The position numbers were made by a program, and so were the translations under genes. Shown here piece by piece: positions 35,635 through 47,880 of a stretch of DNA of 64,000 nucleotides. Positions within the stretch are counted from its first letter, which is position 1. The number at the start of each line of letters is the position of its first letter. This DNA comes from Jaapia argillacea MUCL 33604 (lineage: Eukaryota > Basidiomycota > Agaricomycetes > Jaapiales > Jaapiaceae): positions 390,121 through 454,120 of the forward strand of contig KL197729.1 in NCBI GenBank assembly GCA_000697665.1. The letters are read 5' to 3'. The notes beneath the pieces are model-generated. The model did no database searches. It saw nothing but the letters and a program-made list of their open reading frames with translations, and was not told the DNA's origin.

Positions 35635-36662
35635 CTGCGTGCGCTAGGGAGGAGATGGCTCCTGGATGATAGGATGGAGGGGTCAATCAGCATACATGGG
35701 AATAGAGTCGTCTGAACATGCCTCGTGGTCTTAGAAGACTCAAATCCGGGCCGTGGTCAAATTATACTGGTGCAGATGCTCGTAAAATCGCGAAATCGCG
35801 ACGTATAAGACAGCAGGACTGGCAGTTTTCGGCGTAGTGGAAGAACCTGAAACAAACGTCAAGACCGAGGGGCATTCGTCGCCCTACTCATACCCAGCGA
35901 TGTATTTGATTGACCCGGAACTGCTCGACTGGGAAGTATATGAAGTCCCAAGAAAACTTTAAATCTCCAACGAAGGCAATGGGTTCTTGTGTATCAGCAA
36001 ATCATAAGTACAATCTATTAGCGATGTTACAAGGGAGATGAACAAAGGTGTCGCGGACTTACTCGGCCACGAACTCGGACCCGGCCCGACCGGAACCCAG
36101 CGCTGTTGCCCCCGTTCCACGAGTCTTCTCGACGAACGAACATGTCCCGCTGCTGAGCTCACCATCGTGCTCGTTGCCTTGCCGTGGACTCTGCTCTTTC
36201 GCTGCTAGGGGCTAACCATTAATTGTCGCAATGACCCTGTACAGTGGCGTCGAGTCTGCCACGTAAACGACCTCTTCCCATACTTACTTTGGATCTCTTG
36301 CAATTGGGCTGTGCGTCTCTTTGATCTCCTGAGCATGCAAGCTCCGCGTATTCTGAGGATAGAAATCCGCCCGGGATTGTGGCACCACCAGTCTTATCTT
36401 TGACGTCCTCTGGAATCTTGAAACACTTCCGCTGCACTGATCTGTTCTGACAACCGTATCTGCCTCGTTTTCGGCCGTTGCAGCCTCGAGGAGCTGGCGC
36501 AATCTACTTGGCTCTTTTTGTGTGATATCTCTAAAATTCTGAAACATGGACGAGGCGGAGTCAATCCATGACGATCTCAGCTGACCTCCAATGCTCCTTC
36601 CCAGAAGTTCGATGTAAACTTTCCCGGTCCCGAATATTCCACAGAAATCGAGCTCAGAAAAC

Positions 36663-36670
36663 CTAATATA
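36663..36670 (+). promoter_or_regulatory. CCTAATAT element upstream of A1
   Basis: CCTAATAT 58 bp before the TATA-like box. The same octamer lies 60 bp before the TATA box of A3 and 59 bp before that of A4. A factor-binding site is inferred. Confidence 0.4.
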
Positions 36671-36719
36671 CCAGAACCTGGCGAGCTGCGCAACCGTCTA
36701 TACCGTGCTCGGGACGAGG

Positions 36720-36727
36720 CATATAAC
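36720..36727 (+). promoter_or_regulatory. TATA-like box of A1
   Basis: CATATAAC about 160 bp before the start codon, at the position where A2-A5 have TATA boxes. Confidence 0.5.
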
Positions 36728-36883
36728 GTTGGCGGAACGATGCTCGCAGCGGGCCAGCATCACCCCTTTTAATCCTGTCTTTTCTGTGTGCCATTTCTCC
36801 TTCGTACTTATTCAATTATCCATTTCACTCTCTTGAAGAATCATCCTTTGTTGATTCGTTGATTCACTCGTTTTTAATTCGAT

Positions 36884-37743
36884 ATGTCCCAATTCTTCAA
36901 CCCCACAGAAACGGTAAGTTCATGCGTTTTATGACTCAGGCGCACAAACTGATGAGGTTGCATTTCAGTTTGGGATGTATGTCCCATCCATGGCATCGGG
37001 ACCCTTCAGTACTGAAGAAGACAGCTCGTTTAGTCAGTTCGATGCTGATTCCTCCTTCGCATTCATCGACAACGGCGCCATCGAACTCGAGGCTTTCGAC
37101 GTGTATACCGCCCAGACTATGATGAACGAGCCCCTTCATGGCGCCCCACAAGATCATATCACTTTCGACACCGCCATGGCCGGACACGCGAACTATGCCA
37201 CATACAGCCCTCAAAACCCCGACTTTGGTCGGGCTTTCGCCAACATGGCCGATGCTAGCCATGTTGCGCAATTCGTTCCTCGTGTCCCGGCCACCGGCGC
37301 TCATACCTCTCCTGATCAGATGACCATCAACACCAACCTCTCTCCCTCCTTCCTCCCTTTCAACAACGTCAGCCCGAGCATCGGAACTCCATCTTCCTCC
37401 GCCTCTTTCCCAACCCAATATCAAGATGTCAAAGTGTCGAAGGCGAATTTGAATGCAAGTAGAGCCCGACGTATACATCCAGACAGATCAGGAGGCTTCG
37501 TCTGTGAAATTTGCTCCCGTGATTTTACCCGGAAAAGTAATTTGGAGAGTACGTCGCCTCTTCCCCAATGGTGATATCCATACGTGATTCAGTGTGCTGA
37601 GAAACTTCCTTGCCCGATTTATAGCCCATAAACTCTCCCATTTGGGCAAGAAACCGTTCCGCTGCACTGAGTGCGAGCGTCCATTCCGTACTAAAAGTGT
37701 TCTTACTCGTCACGAGCGGAAGGTGCATCGTGCCCGCGTATGA
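36884..37743 (+). CDS. C2H2 zinc-finger protein, family A copy 1 (A1), 242 aa
   Basis: Exons are 36884-36913, 36969-37548 and 37625-37743. Exon 1 encodes only ten residues (M-S-Q-F-F-N-P-T-E-T), a layout kept in A2-A4. The middle is acidic and Asn/Ser/Pro-rich, with the family motifs M-M-N-E-P-L and V-S-P-S-I-G-T-P-S-S. A basic A-R-R patch precedes finger 1, C-E-I-C..F-T-R-K-S-N-L-E-T-H-K-L-S-H, and finger 2, F-R-C-T-E-C..H-E-R-K-V-H. Both fingers have normal ligands. The intron in finger 1 is phase 1. It is likely a sequence-specific nuclear regulator; the targets are unknown. Confidence 0.9.
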
Positions 37744-38561
37744 GAAGGTCGTCTCGCCTATTTTTCCTCGTTTTGTTGGTACTACTGATCCCGGGTCGTG
37801 AATACTTAATCTACCACACCGATTGGCCGGCCCACCTTCTATGCTCCGAGCCGCTCCTCGTCCGATCTTCCATCACTTCTCTAATTAGGGATCCGGATCC
37901 GCTACCTCTTCCTGACCATCTTTTGTGGTTGTTCTATCTGAGATAGTACAAGATATCATACGTGATGATCATAATCGAAGACCCGTCAGTTCGGTCAGCC
38001 ATGGCTGGAAAGAGAACGGGGATAAAGCGGAACCCTAACCCTTTTGGACAAATGTGATCGACAATCGTGCCAGCCACAAACCATGGCTTGTGGTCGGCGC
38101 TCATCACGAAAAAAGGGTTATACTATGACACACATCGTGCACGAGACTGGCAACCGTGATCCGAGACGAGAGCATGGTTCTTGTTTCCAGGCGATCGCGA
38201 CTACTGCTACCCCAAAGTTCTACAATCGTCCTGACTCCTGACTGTGGCTGAGAACCGGTGAGTTTCATCTGCCGTCTCACGACACCAATTTTGAAATTGA
38301 CAATCCGGGTCAATCTTTATTCCTACAGTCTTTCCTTCCACAGACCTTCTTCCCGAGCTCTCAGCTACGCAATCTACCCAGAACTTCACAGCCCAACCGA
38401 TAGCTCGGCTTGTTCTCACTCTCACACAAGTTGACACCGCCATGACGTACCCAACACGTTGCTCTGAAGCCTAATCTACGGCGCCCTGCCATGGCGCCAT
38501 CGCAGTGACTCTTTTCTCTCACACTCTCCCCGCACTCTCGGCGCAATCATCACCTGCGACC

Positions 38562-39835
38562 ATGGACGTCATTCCCCACTTCAGCGATACCCTCAACGAT
38601 GCTGAACACGCAAGGGGACTTCAACAATATCAATTTGGGGGAGGTAGGTGACGAGTAGGTGCTCATTTAGAGTGTCTGTTTCGGAGCTGATGTGAATTTC
38701 GTAGGGAGAATTCAGCCGTTTTTGCGTCTCCCTCTCGGCCTTCCACCCCGGTTCCACTGTACTCCAACCCCCAAAATCCTTTCACGACGAAATTTCGACT
38801 CCTTCATCCACTCACTTCTGACGGATCAGGATCTGGGACGGACCTCGTCCCCATTGCTGCCGAAGCTTCTACACGCCGACAATCATTTTCGCCTATGACG
38901 GAAAACTAGCAACATCGCCCATACTTTTCAATATACTCATAGAGGAAGGTGTCTACCATCCCATAGACGCAACGATAACTGGCGATACGCTATCATCCAC
39001 GATATCCCCGACAGTGCCCAAAACCTACCTCTCTCTCATCGTCTCGCTGTCGAATAGCTATTCCAGACCGAGTCCCTTCTCTCCCAGATTCCCTTGCGAC
39101 GGCCGGGGAACCGTGCCTGGAAACTCCTAGCTCGAACTTCCCGCCATCTAATGTCTACTTCGCAGGGTGATTCGTAACCGCGGACCACACCTTAGTCGTC
39201 TACTGTCCAGCTCTATCCACCATCATATCCTTCGACTCCTGAGAATCAACTCTCCCAGCACCGTCGAACCGGATCCTATGGTCGCAGTGTCAGTAATCGG
39301 GTACTATTCATGGTCGGAGACGGAGCTCTGGGCAGCTTGAACTCCCAGTAAATCTGATCCTTTCTCGAAGCACCTCCGAGGTTGACCTCGCTCGCCAATC
39401 CCAATCATGGTCTCCCCATGCCCCAGCCATATGGACACGATCATCGTGAACATCGACGGCGAGGACTTGTCTTCCACGCTCGTAGGGGCAGAAGTCCTTC
39501 TAGCAGAGACAGAGGAGGGAGCCGGAGCAGGGACGCAAACCAAGGAAGTCATAGATCTGCAAGAGGGTTTTCCCCTACCGTCAGAGACTCATCGTCATCG
39601 CGTTCCAATACAAAGTTATCTCCAGAGGCTCCGTTCGTGTACTCTCCATAGTCCCACTCCCTCCTTCGAATGAAGTCCGCCACCCCACTGGGACGATCAT
39701 GTCGATCCGCCTCCATCGTTGTCGCATTCACTCTCTATCTCAGCATCATCTTATTCTCATTGCCGAGCACGCTTTCTCTTGGATGTGCGTTTCTTCCTGA
39801 TGTATCGTGGCGAATTACCAGTCAACGTCACATTC
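38562..39835 (+). pseudogene. zinc-finger family B copy 1 (B1), degenerate and without fingers
   Basis: The ATG at 38562 aligns with the start of B2-B4 (H-F-S-D-T-L-N-D-A versus F-F-S-A-P-L-G-D-A). Downstream, DNA similarity to B2-B4 continues through the Ser/Pro-rich middle, including an H-R-R-G-L block near 39450, but in all three frames, so several frameshifts have accumulated. Similarity ends near 39835 before the C2H2 exons and passes directly into the flank of a GH127 remnant. The whole DNA-binding end has been deleted. Confidence 0.8.
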
Positions 39836-39879
39836 CACGATGCCGTCGATACTGAGGAGAGGTCGGTCGAGCGGTGAAC

Positions 39880-40110
39880 GAGTATATGGGGCAGTGCATT
39901 TGATAGGCAGGATCGGTAGGACGACCCAGCTCAAGCCAACAGCAGCGACACGCTTATGTTACCCAACCTACGGTTTGGCCAGAGGATTATTGGAATGAGA
40001 TTCAACTCCACCTTTCATTTACCCTCATTTCGACTCTGCTCAAAGGAGTCGGGTGGCGACAATCCGTCGCCTCTGTGTGTGCTATGGGATACACGGGGCC
40101 TGGATGAGCG
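39880..40110 (-). pseudogene. GH127 remnant in unit 2 (ends joined, middle deleted)
   Basis: On the minus strand, the first codons of GH127 (D-C-R-H-P-T-P-L-S-R-V, matching D-C-P-H-P-T-P-L-S-K-V at 35630) run straight into its last codons (the V-E-L-N-L-I-P-I-I-L-W-P-N-R region, matching 33049-33150). About 2.4 kb of the middle is missing. The gene's upstream region follows to about 40290. Confidence 0.8.
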
Positions 40111-40367
40111 ACTAGTGTCATGCCTCGTACTCTTAGGGAACCAAAACCCGGGATGTTGTTCACCGATGGCGATGTAAATGATTGTAAAACGATCATCGCA
40201 CGACGGATAACAAATAAAACAAGAAAATCGATGACCATTGACCGGAATGACCTTCGTCGCCCTGTTACTTACCTGTGCTCATACCGAGTGACCCGTATAA
40301 TAGACACGGAAGTGCTTCACTCCATCTGGGGCGTTGAGAACCCTTCGCACCTCGGGCGGGGCGGCGG

Positions 40368-41850
40368 CATCAGCAAAACTACATCCTACTTATGTGGACT
40401 TGGTGGTCTTGAGCAAGTCATGCAAGACCCACAAGTCTCAAGTAGTTTGGACTTGTACATGTAGGTCCACTTTCTTGGCAAGTAGTGAAGTTCTTGTACA
40501 AGTCCTGCAAGTTCATGCCATAAGTTCAAGTTGTCCATGCAAAGACGTCGCACAGTACCCTCAATGGCCTCTGAAGTTGTCACAAGTCACCAATCTGGAC
40601 TTCAATTCCCGTGAATTTGACATTATTATATCCATTATAACTACGGATACATTCAATTGTACTTCTCGCTATCAACCATAGTACATCCATGCCCACCCGA
40701 CTAAACACCACGGATATCTCGTTCCAAACGCCTTCCGAACCATACTAGTATGACACAATAGGATATGGGAGGGGCAGTTCTCGGGTGGTGGCCAACGAGA
40801 TACCAGGCAAGCTCAGGCGACGGAAGGTCACCAGTCTCAGGAAAGAGCCTGTGGAAAGGGTAGATGGGTAACAGATGGCAGCCCGAAACTGATCCGAAGA
40901 GGTGGAGACTGGGTGACAGGAGAGGCAGGAGTAACAACTAGAACATGGACTATTCGAGAATCTTCAGGTTCAAATACAAAGTCTTGTAGCATGACAATAC
41001 CAGGGGCAGAACCCTGCCATTGTGGATGTCTTCGGAAGGTGGAGAAGTTTTGATGAGAGAAGTTTTGAACGTAGCGAGACAAGGTTTCCAGTTCCGGTAT
41101 CTGGTGTCCGAGATTACCGGAGAGGCCAGGATGATTCTGTGAGAGTCGACAATGTTCTTCGGGCTCGAAGTCCATTGATATGTAGGGCAAGGGTGCATGG
41201 CTTTCGGACTCTTGCTGACACGTACTCCGCATGAAAAAGAAGTGGACACCTGTAGTACTGCGAGATGCTCCCAGGTCGACAAGCACTGGAGGAGGCTGGA
41301 GAGTAGGGTGGGCCGAACGGAGGAGGTAAGGCATTGTCTGACTGACATACAGGTTGATATAGCATGATATACGACCTATGCGGCGAGATCAAGAATAAGT
41401 ATTTGAGGATGGCCGAGCTACAGTGTTGAATGTTGAAGGGTCTGAGAATGGATATGATATTGGTGGCCAGAATCCCGTCGCGTCCTGACCACAGAGAGGT
41501 GTTAGCGCCGAGAGTATGTTGAGTTGATTGCTGCACGTTCCAGAGATAGACGGTGAGAGTTGGCATGAAGAGATGACGACGACAACGAGGGTTGCACGTT
41601 GAGAGGAGGCCGCGCGTACGGTTGGAAGGATGTTCAACATCACGTGTTCGAGTTAGGGCAGGGGCTGGTGGACTTGAAACTGTTCCCAATGGAGACGTTC
41701 ACACGACAAACTTGGGGATTCAAAGAAACTTGGGGATTGCAGGCTTGGTATTGTTCAGCAAACTTGCAGCGACCCGCGATGACTTGGCCCAAGTTCACAA
41801 GTGTCGCAAGCTGTGCAAGTCGCCGAAGTGATTTGTAGTTTTGCTGATGC
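40368..41850. mobile_element. 1.5-kb terminal-inverted-repeat insertion, possibly with a captured gene piece
   Basis: Units 3 and 4 are continuous where unit 2 is interrupted between about 40330 and 41940. CGGCATCAGCAAAACTAC at 40368-40385 recurs in inverted form at about 41832-41850. Just inside both ends lie many short CAAGT/ACTTG repeats (about 40400-40540 and 41700-41830), the kind of subterminal repeats used as transposase sites. The interior minus strand has broken open stretches of about 165-190 codons at 40837-41689 with no family I can name. No transposase and no clear target-site duplication were found. Confidence 0.6.
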
Positions 41851-42612
41851 CGGAGGAATAGCGGAGATTGGGCATCAACCGAACAAATTGAGGGTGTGCG
41901 CTCTGGACGACAGGGATAAGGACATGCTGGACCACGAGGGCTCATAGGTCCTTGGTGGACCATGGCGGAAACCTTGATTATTTATACGGACTATTACTTA
42001 ATGCTCTGAGGACCGCCTCTACTGAGCAATGCTGACTGAAGACGGCGAACATGCTATTCGTTGAACTCGCCAAGGCCATCATCGCTCTCACTACCTCACC
42101 GTGGGCTCTACTCTGTCTGCTAGGGGCTACTCATCAATTCTGGCAAATCCCCTTGTGGGTATATGCCACGTAAACGACCTTTTCCGATCCTGGCTGTGCA
42201 TCTCGTCGATGTTCTGAGCATGCGTCCTCCGTGTATGCTGAGGACGTTGGGATTCGGTGCTATCGGCACTTATCTTTACCATTCAAGCCGACGATCTTGA
42301 AACAACATCTTCTGCTCTGCTCTGCTCTGGCGACCATATCTACCTCGGTGTCAGTCGTTGCAGATTCGAGGATCTGGCACTGTTCGTTTGGCAGCTTCTG
42401 GTATGGCCTCTCGGATCGTGAAAGATGGATAAGACGGAGTCAGCCTGGCTATCTCAGGTGACGGTAATGTCTGGTCGGAGAAGCCCGATGTGAAGCTCTG
42501 CGGCACCGTATCATAATCCTCTGAAGATTCCATGCGAACTCCTGCTCTGAAAATCGAAGATTCCAAAGCTTGGATGAGCTGCGGAGCTGTCTGTACAGTG
42601 CTCGGAGCAAGG

Positions 42613-42620
42613 TATATAAA
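42613..42620 (+). promoter_or_regulatory. TATA box of A2
   Basis: TATATAAA 169 bp before the start codon. The upstream CCTAATAT element of A1, A3 and A4 is not present here. Confidence 0.6.
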
Positions 42621-42781
42621 TCTTCGTTGAACGATCCTTGTTGCCCATCCCTTCGTTCCCTTCCTCCTCCATCTTTATTCCATCACTTATTCATTTATTC
42701 CACTCATCCCCTTGAAGAGCCATTCATTCGCTCGCTCTTTCATCCTTTTACACATACATTCTTTTTTCTTCTCGTTTCCAC

Positions 42782-43617
42782 ATGTCTCAATATATCAATC
42801 CCGCGGAAGTGGTAAGCTAATGTCTTCGTGACTCACACACACAAGTTGATGAGCATATCTCTCAGTTTTCGATGGGTGACCCATCCATGATGTTAGGAAC
42901 GCTCAGTGCTGAAGACAACTCGGATAACAACATCGTTGCGCCCACGGCCTACACATTCCCCGACAGCAGCACCCTCGACTTCAATCCTTTCGATGGTTAC
43001 ACTGTCCCCACTGCGATGAACCAGCCCCTTCAGGGCTTGTCGCATGATTATGTCATGTCCGACACTTCCATGCTCCCCGAGCACGCGAACTACACCTCGC
43101 ACGGCTCTCAAAATTACGACCCCGGTTGGGTCAACATCAATACGGTCGACTCCCTCCACTCGGCACCATTCATTCGTCACCTCCCGGCTACCAACGTTCA
43201 CACCCCCCGTCGCCAGATGACCATCAACACCAACGTCTTTCCCGACATCCCCACTTTCGATGAGTTCAGCCCGAGTGTCGGAACTCCATCTTCGTCTGCC
43301 GCTTCTCCCACCACGTATTACCCAGTCAAAATGACGCCTGCAGGCTTGAGTGCCACTAGAGCACGACGTGCAGATCAGGAGAAGCCAGGAAAATTCATTT
43401 GTGGAATTTGCGGTGGGGATTTTACCCGGAGATCAAATCTGGATGGTACGCCATCGCTTTAATGATGTTTCCAACTGCAGGTCTTGACCAATTCTTAGCC
43501 CATACCCGCTCTCATTTGGGCGTGAGACCTTACAGTTGCACTGAGTGTAACGGTAAGTTCGGTACCAGGAGCGTTCTTAACCGCCACAAGCGAGCCCTGC
43601 ATCCTGATCGCGCATGA
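42782..43617 (+). CDS. C2H2 zinc-finger protein, family A copy 2 (A2), 242 aa
   Basis: Exons are 42782-42811, 42866-43445 and 43499-43617, the same lengths as in A1 (30, 580 and 119 nt). It has the family motifs M-N-Q-P-L-Q-G-L and F-S-P-S-V-G-T-P-S-S. Finger 1 is C-G-I-C..F-T-R-R-S-N-L-D-A-H-T-R-S-H; finger 2 is Y-S-C-T-E-C..H-K-R-A-L-H; both are complete. The finger-1 intron is phase 1 with a GTACGC donor. A3 is its closest relative by eye. Confidence 0.9.
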
Positions 43618-44506
43618 AAAGTTGGTCTTGCTTATCGATATCTTTTCTGGTCTTCTCGATGCTGATGCGGAACAGCAAACACCTTTTTCACCACACCATC
43701 GACTGGCAGGTGTCCGTCTCGACGTACTCAACCATCTTTTCACTCTTTTCTCGGCGATCTGGATATCTGCCCTCTTCATCGTTAGCCTGGCTTGTTCTTC
43801 CTAGTATAGTATTTGTTATCCTCTGCGTTAATTTAACGGGAGGTGTCCCTCGTCCCTTTATCGGTTAGCCCAGCCAAGACGGCAATAGGGCATTAAAACC
43901 CTAACCTTGTTTTGGACAGATGTGCAAACAAGGGCAAATACTTGCCGTGATGAGGGGATACACACTCCCTTCATTCCTGATCATGATGGACTTTCAGAAT
44001 CCATCGTCCGGGCCGTTGTGCACCCTTTGGATCGATCATCAAATGCCTTGCATCTCGCTCCCAATACAATGGCGATTGTGGGCGACAGTGGACACACTGC
44101 ATGGCAATAGTGATCGGACGCCACATCTCGCTCTTGTTTTTGGTAGTTCACGCCGACTCGTGTTGCCCTAAAGTCTTCAGCAAACCCCAGTCTCTGATCA
44201 TTCCACGTGTGTGAACTGTCCAGGTGATTCTACAGCCTCACGAAGTCCCTGAGCTCAGTACTTCCATTCATAGAACTCCTCCCCGACCCAGAGCTTTCCT
44301 CCCCATAATCCAGCCCAGGTCCTTCACAGCCAGACCCACGTCGCTGCTCAGTTCTCAATTCTCACGCTTTACGTTAGTGAAGTGACGTAGTAACCCAGCG
44401 CATTGCGCTGAACTGCAAGCCTATTTATCCCTGCAGTGCCATCCCACTCACTCCTTGTCTTCTTTCACAACCTCTTCGACTCACGGAGCAACCATCACCT
44501 ACTACT

Positions 44507-46347
44507 ATGGAATTTCCACCCCTCCTCATTTCTCCCCCTGGCGATGCTGGGATAGCAGGTCACTTCAATAATCTCAATTTGGAGGCAATAGACGACGAGT
44601 AAGCGCTCTCGGGCATTGTATGTTTCAAAGCTCATTCCAAATTCGTAGGAAGCTCTCAGTCTCATTGATACCTCCTACTCCACCTTCCACCACCTCTCCG
44701 CTGCAATCCAACCCAGGAAACTCCGACGACTCGGAATTATTCAATCTTTACATCCAGTTTCCCGACGAAGACAACAATCGCTTTCGACTAGGTCAGGGTC
44801 TTGGAGCAGAGTTGGTCCCCATTACTACCGAAGCCTCTACAAGCCCGACTATACTCTTCGCACAAGATGGTCCAGCATCACCCATGCCTTTCAATATACC
44901 CATAGACGAAGGCCTCCAGTCTCCCATAGAGGTCCCGGTAGCTGACTCATTCTCTACGATAACCCCAACGATACCGAAATTCTACCTCTCTCAATCCCTC
45001 ACTGTCCGACCATCGGAAGTATTTGGAGTTTATAGAGAACGACTGCGAGTGGTAACTTCACACCAGGACTTTCCACTCTCCGACTCTCTCGCGACTGTCG
45101 GCGAATTGTACCTCGGGACGCCGAGCTCGGACTTCCCATCATCGAATCCGAGTCCGTCAACTTCTGATAGCGATCCACCCCCGTGGATCGCACATCAGTC
45201 CGTTCCTGCGCAGCACGCTCTACCCACTCATCCCCCAACCCCCGACCTCCAACCTCCCCAGCATCGTCGTACTGTATCCACAGGAGATATTCACAGTGCT
45301 TGTGATCGCCGGGCAACTATTCATGTTCGGAGCAAGAGTTCTGAGCAGCTTGAACTCCCAGTAAATCTGCTTCTCCCTTCAAACCCCTCCGAGGTTGACC
45401 TCGGTTGCCATTCCATAAATCATGACCTCCTCACACCCCAGCCATATGAACGCGATCACCTCTCGAACGGTTTGGAAGGACTTGGCGTCGACGCTCGTAG
45501 GAGCAGAAGCCGTAGTACCTCCACAGAAGGCCGAGGTGGGAGCCGGAGCAGGGATGCCAGTCTGGGAGGGCACGGTTGCATTCCAAGACGAGCTTCTCCT
45601 TACAGACGTCGAGGCTCGTTGTCATCGAGTTCCAACAACCAGTTGTCCCCCGAGGCCCACTTCGTCTACCCTCGCAGCTCCACTTCCTCCTTCGACGACG
45701 GAAGTCCGCAACCACACTGGGATGACCATGCGGGTCCACCTCCATCGCCCTCACCCTCGCCCTCCATCTCAGCATCGTCGTATTCACCATCGCCAAGTTT
45801 ACTTTCTCTTGGAGATACATTCCTTCCTGACGATCGCGGCGAGGGATCAAGCCATCAGGACAACCCCGGACCACACTCGACGTCTATCTCGGCTTCTATT
45901 CAAGCTGAGGGGCAAGATGGTGGTGTTGAATTAGATGGAGAGGATGTTAGGAAGTGCAGGACGACTCGGGCGGCGAGGAGGGCGAGCGATGGCAGGCGAA
46001 AGGACGAGTACAAATTTTTTTGCAAGTTTTGTAAGGAAGGTTTTACGAGGAAGGAAAGCTTGAAGAGTGAGTAACGAAGCATATTGTTGTTTTCGCTGGG
46101 ATATCATTTGCGTCGAGTTCTGTCTCATGTTACTTTGATGACTGACCTTTACTTCGAACAGGTCACTATCGCTCACGCGAAGGGATCAAGGGGTTTCTTT
46201 GTAACCTTTGCCGGAAACCCTTCTCAAGCAAGAGTGACTGTAACCGCCATGTGAAGCATGTACACCGGTGAGCCTTAACCACAGCTTCTACGTGGTGGTT
46301 AGCAGCGGCTGACACTTTGTAGGGATGTCAACTCTGGGCCCGACTAG
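44507..46347 (+). CDS. zinc-finger protein, family B copy 2 (B2), 546 aa
   Basis: Exons are 44507-44598, 44649-46066, 46162-46267 and 46323-46347; the total is 547 codons and the phases close. Most of the protein is disordered, rich in Ser, Pro and Arg, with S-R-S-R-S and P-S-P-S-P-S runs, then the basic patch R-A-A-R-R-A-S-D-G-R-R-K. Finger 1 reads C-K-F-C..F-T-R-K-E-S-L-K-S-H-Y-R-S-R: the last ligand, normally His, is Arg. Finger 2 (C-N-L-C..H-V-K-H-V-H) is canonical. The last exon adds only eight residues ending N-S-G-P-D. A likely nuclear regulator with one certain zinc site. Confidence 0.88.
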
Positions 46348-46479
46348 GGTGTCGTATTCGACTCTACCTCATTGTTGACCAACGCACTGGTACCCGTCCT
46401 TCTGTCCCTCGAATGGTCGTGTTTCATGTCATCCGAACCTCAACCGCTCACTAGATCATCAACTTATCCATGGAGTCTG

Positions 46480-46890
46480 GAGGACAGCATCGTTTCTTGG
46501 ACGGAACTGGATTGCTCGGTCAGAGTTGACGTGTAGTGTGGGAGTGTGGCGAAGAGGGTAGACGAAAGGTGGAGTTGACCCTCATTCCAATACTCCCCTG
46601 AGCAAACCGGGGTTGTGCGGCATGCGGGTGTGGCTGCTGTTGGCTTGAGCCTGGTTCCAGTTCTACCGATCCTGCCTTGTCGAATTAACGGCTTTATGGA
46701 CTCAGTCACCGCTCAGCCAATCTCTCCTCAGTATCAACGCCACGTCGACGGAAATTTAACGTAGAAGTCAACGATGATGGATGGTGGTCCCCTTTCAAGG
46801 TTCATCGAGGACAACCCAAGAACCAAGGTCTCGAAGGGGTCGGATGGACGACAATCCATCGCCTCTGTTTGTGCTATGGGGGGAGACTAT
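46480..46890. pseudogene. GH127 remnant in unit 3, with its 3' piece inverted
   Basis: The last GH127 codons (V-E-L-T-L-I-P-I-L) are read on the plus strand at about 46565-46660. The first-codon region near 46850-46880 keeps the original minus orientation. The interval of about 46500-46830 is the reverse complement of the matching interval in unit 4 (about 51850-52090). As in units 2 and 4, the middle of the enzyme gene is missing. Confidence 0.75.
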
Positions 46891-47812
46891 CCTGGACGAT
46901 GGTGTGGAGGGGTCAGTCAACATAGACGGGAATAAAGTCGTTTGAACGTTGCTCGTGGTCTTAGAAGACCCGAACCCGGGCCGTTTCCAAATGATGCTGG
47001 CGCAGATGCTTGCAACATGGCGAAATGGTGTATGCGATGTCGCGGAAAAACATGAAATCAAAGTCAAGACAGGAGCGGCATTCGTCGCCCTACTACTTAT
47101 CTGTAAGTGAGACCCAGTGACCCATCATATTGAGCCCCGGAAGTGGACTGAGACATACAGAGTCCCAAGAGCTGATGGTCCGTAGGTCCTCCGTGGACTG
47201 TTGCGGGACCTTCCTTGAATCAACTGCAGCGACGGAGTGGCGCAAAGCACTGCATGCTAACTGTCGACGACGAACTTGTTATGTTGATGAACTCGTTGGG
47301 GCCATCATCGCGCTCATTGACCTGCCGTGGACTTTGCTCTGTCGCTGCTTGGGGCTACCCATCAATTCGCGCACAGACCCTGTGCATTGACGTCGAGTCT
47401 GCCACGTAAACGACCGTTCCGACCCCTGGGCTGTGCTAGCTGTGCATCTCCTTCCTCCCGTGGCACCCTCTGTGTGTGCTGAGGATGGAAATTTGCGTGA
47501 CTTCGTCGGGACTCAGTGCTGTCACCCTATCTCGGCCGTCCTAGCCGATAATCTTGAAACAACTTCTTCTGCTCTGTGCGTTCTGGCAACCGTATCTTCC
47601 TCGCTGTCAGTTATCGCAGCCTCGAGGAGTTGGCACTGTTTACTTGGCATCTTCTGGTATGATATCTCTCAAACCGTGAAACACGGATAAGAGGGAGTGA
47701 GTCTGGCGATCCCAGGTGACTTCTAACGCTCTGTGCGGGATCAGCCCAATGTGAAGTTTTGCGGTACCGTTATTACTCTCATTCCCCTGCAAGACGTTAT
47801 TTTCTCAGAAAA

Positions 47813-47820
47813 CCTAATAT
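47813..47820 (+). promoter_or_regulatory. CCTAATAT element upstream of A3
   Basis: CCTAATAT 60 bp before the TATA box; the same element and spacing as before A1 and A4. Confidence 0.4.
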
Positions 47821-47872
47821 ATCGAACCTTGGGGAGCTGCGCAGCCCGTCCGTACGGCGCACGGGATGGGGG

Positions 47873-47880
47873 CATATAAA
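47873..47880 (+). promoter_or_regulatory. TATA box of A3
   Basis: CATATAAA 149 bp before the A3 start codon. Confidence 0.55.

Larger units (their letters stand above)
35635..36883. other. divergent intergenic region between GH127 and A1, repeated in later units
   Basis: No gene seen. The part next to GH127 (about 35640-35950) recurs at about 40085-40290, 46890-47100 and 52180-52440. The part toward A1, including CGAGTCTGCCACGTAAACGACC near 36250, recurs before A2, A3 and A4. It is therefore the ancestral shared promoter region of GH127 and the A gene. Confidence 0.6.

Noticed and set aside
47280-47480. Recurrent short open stretches before A3 and A4 (for example around 47280 and 52640) that look like conserved small proteins
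   Set aside because: They recur only because the promoter region was duplicated. The frames differ between units and the equivalent places before A1 and A2 are closed.
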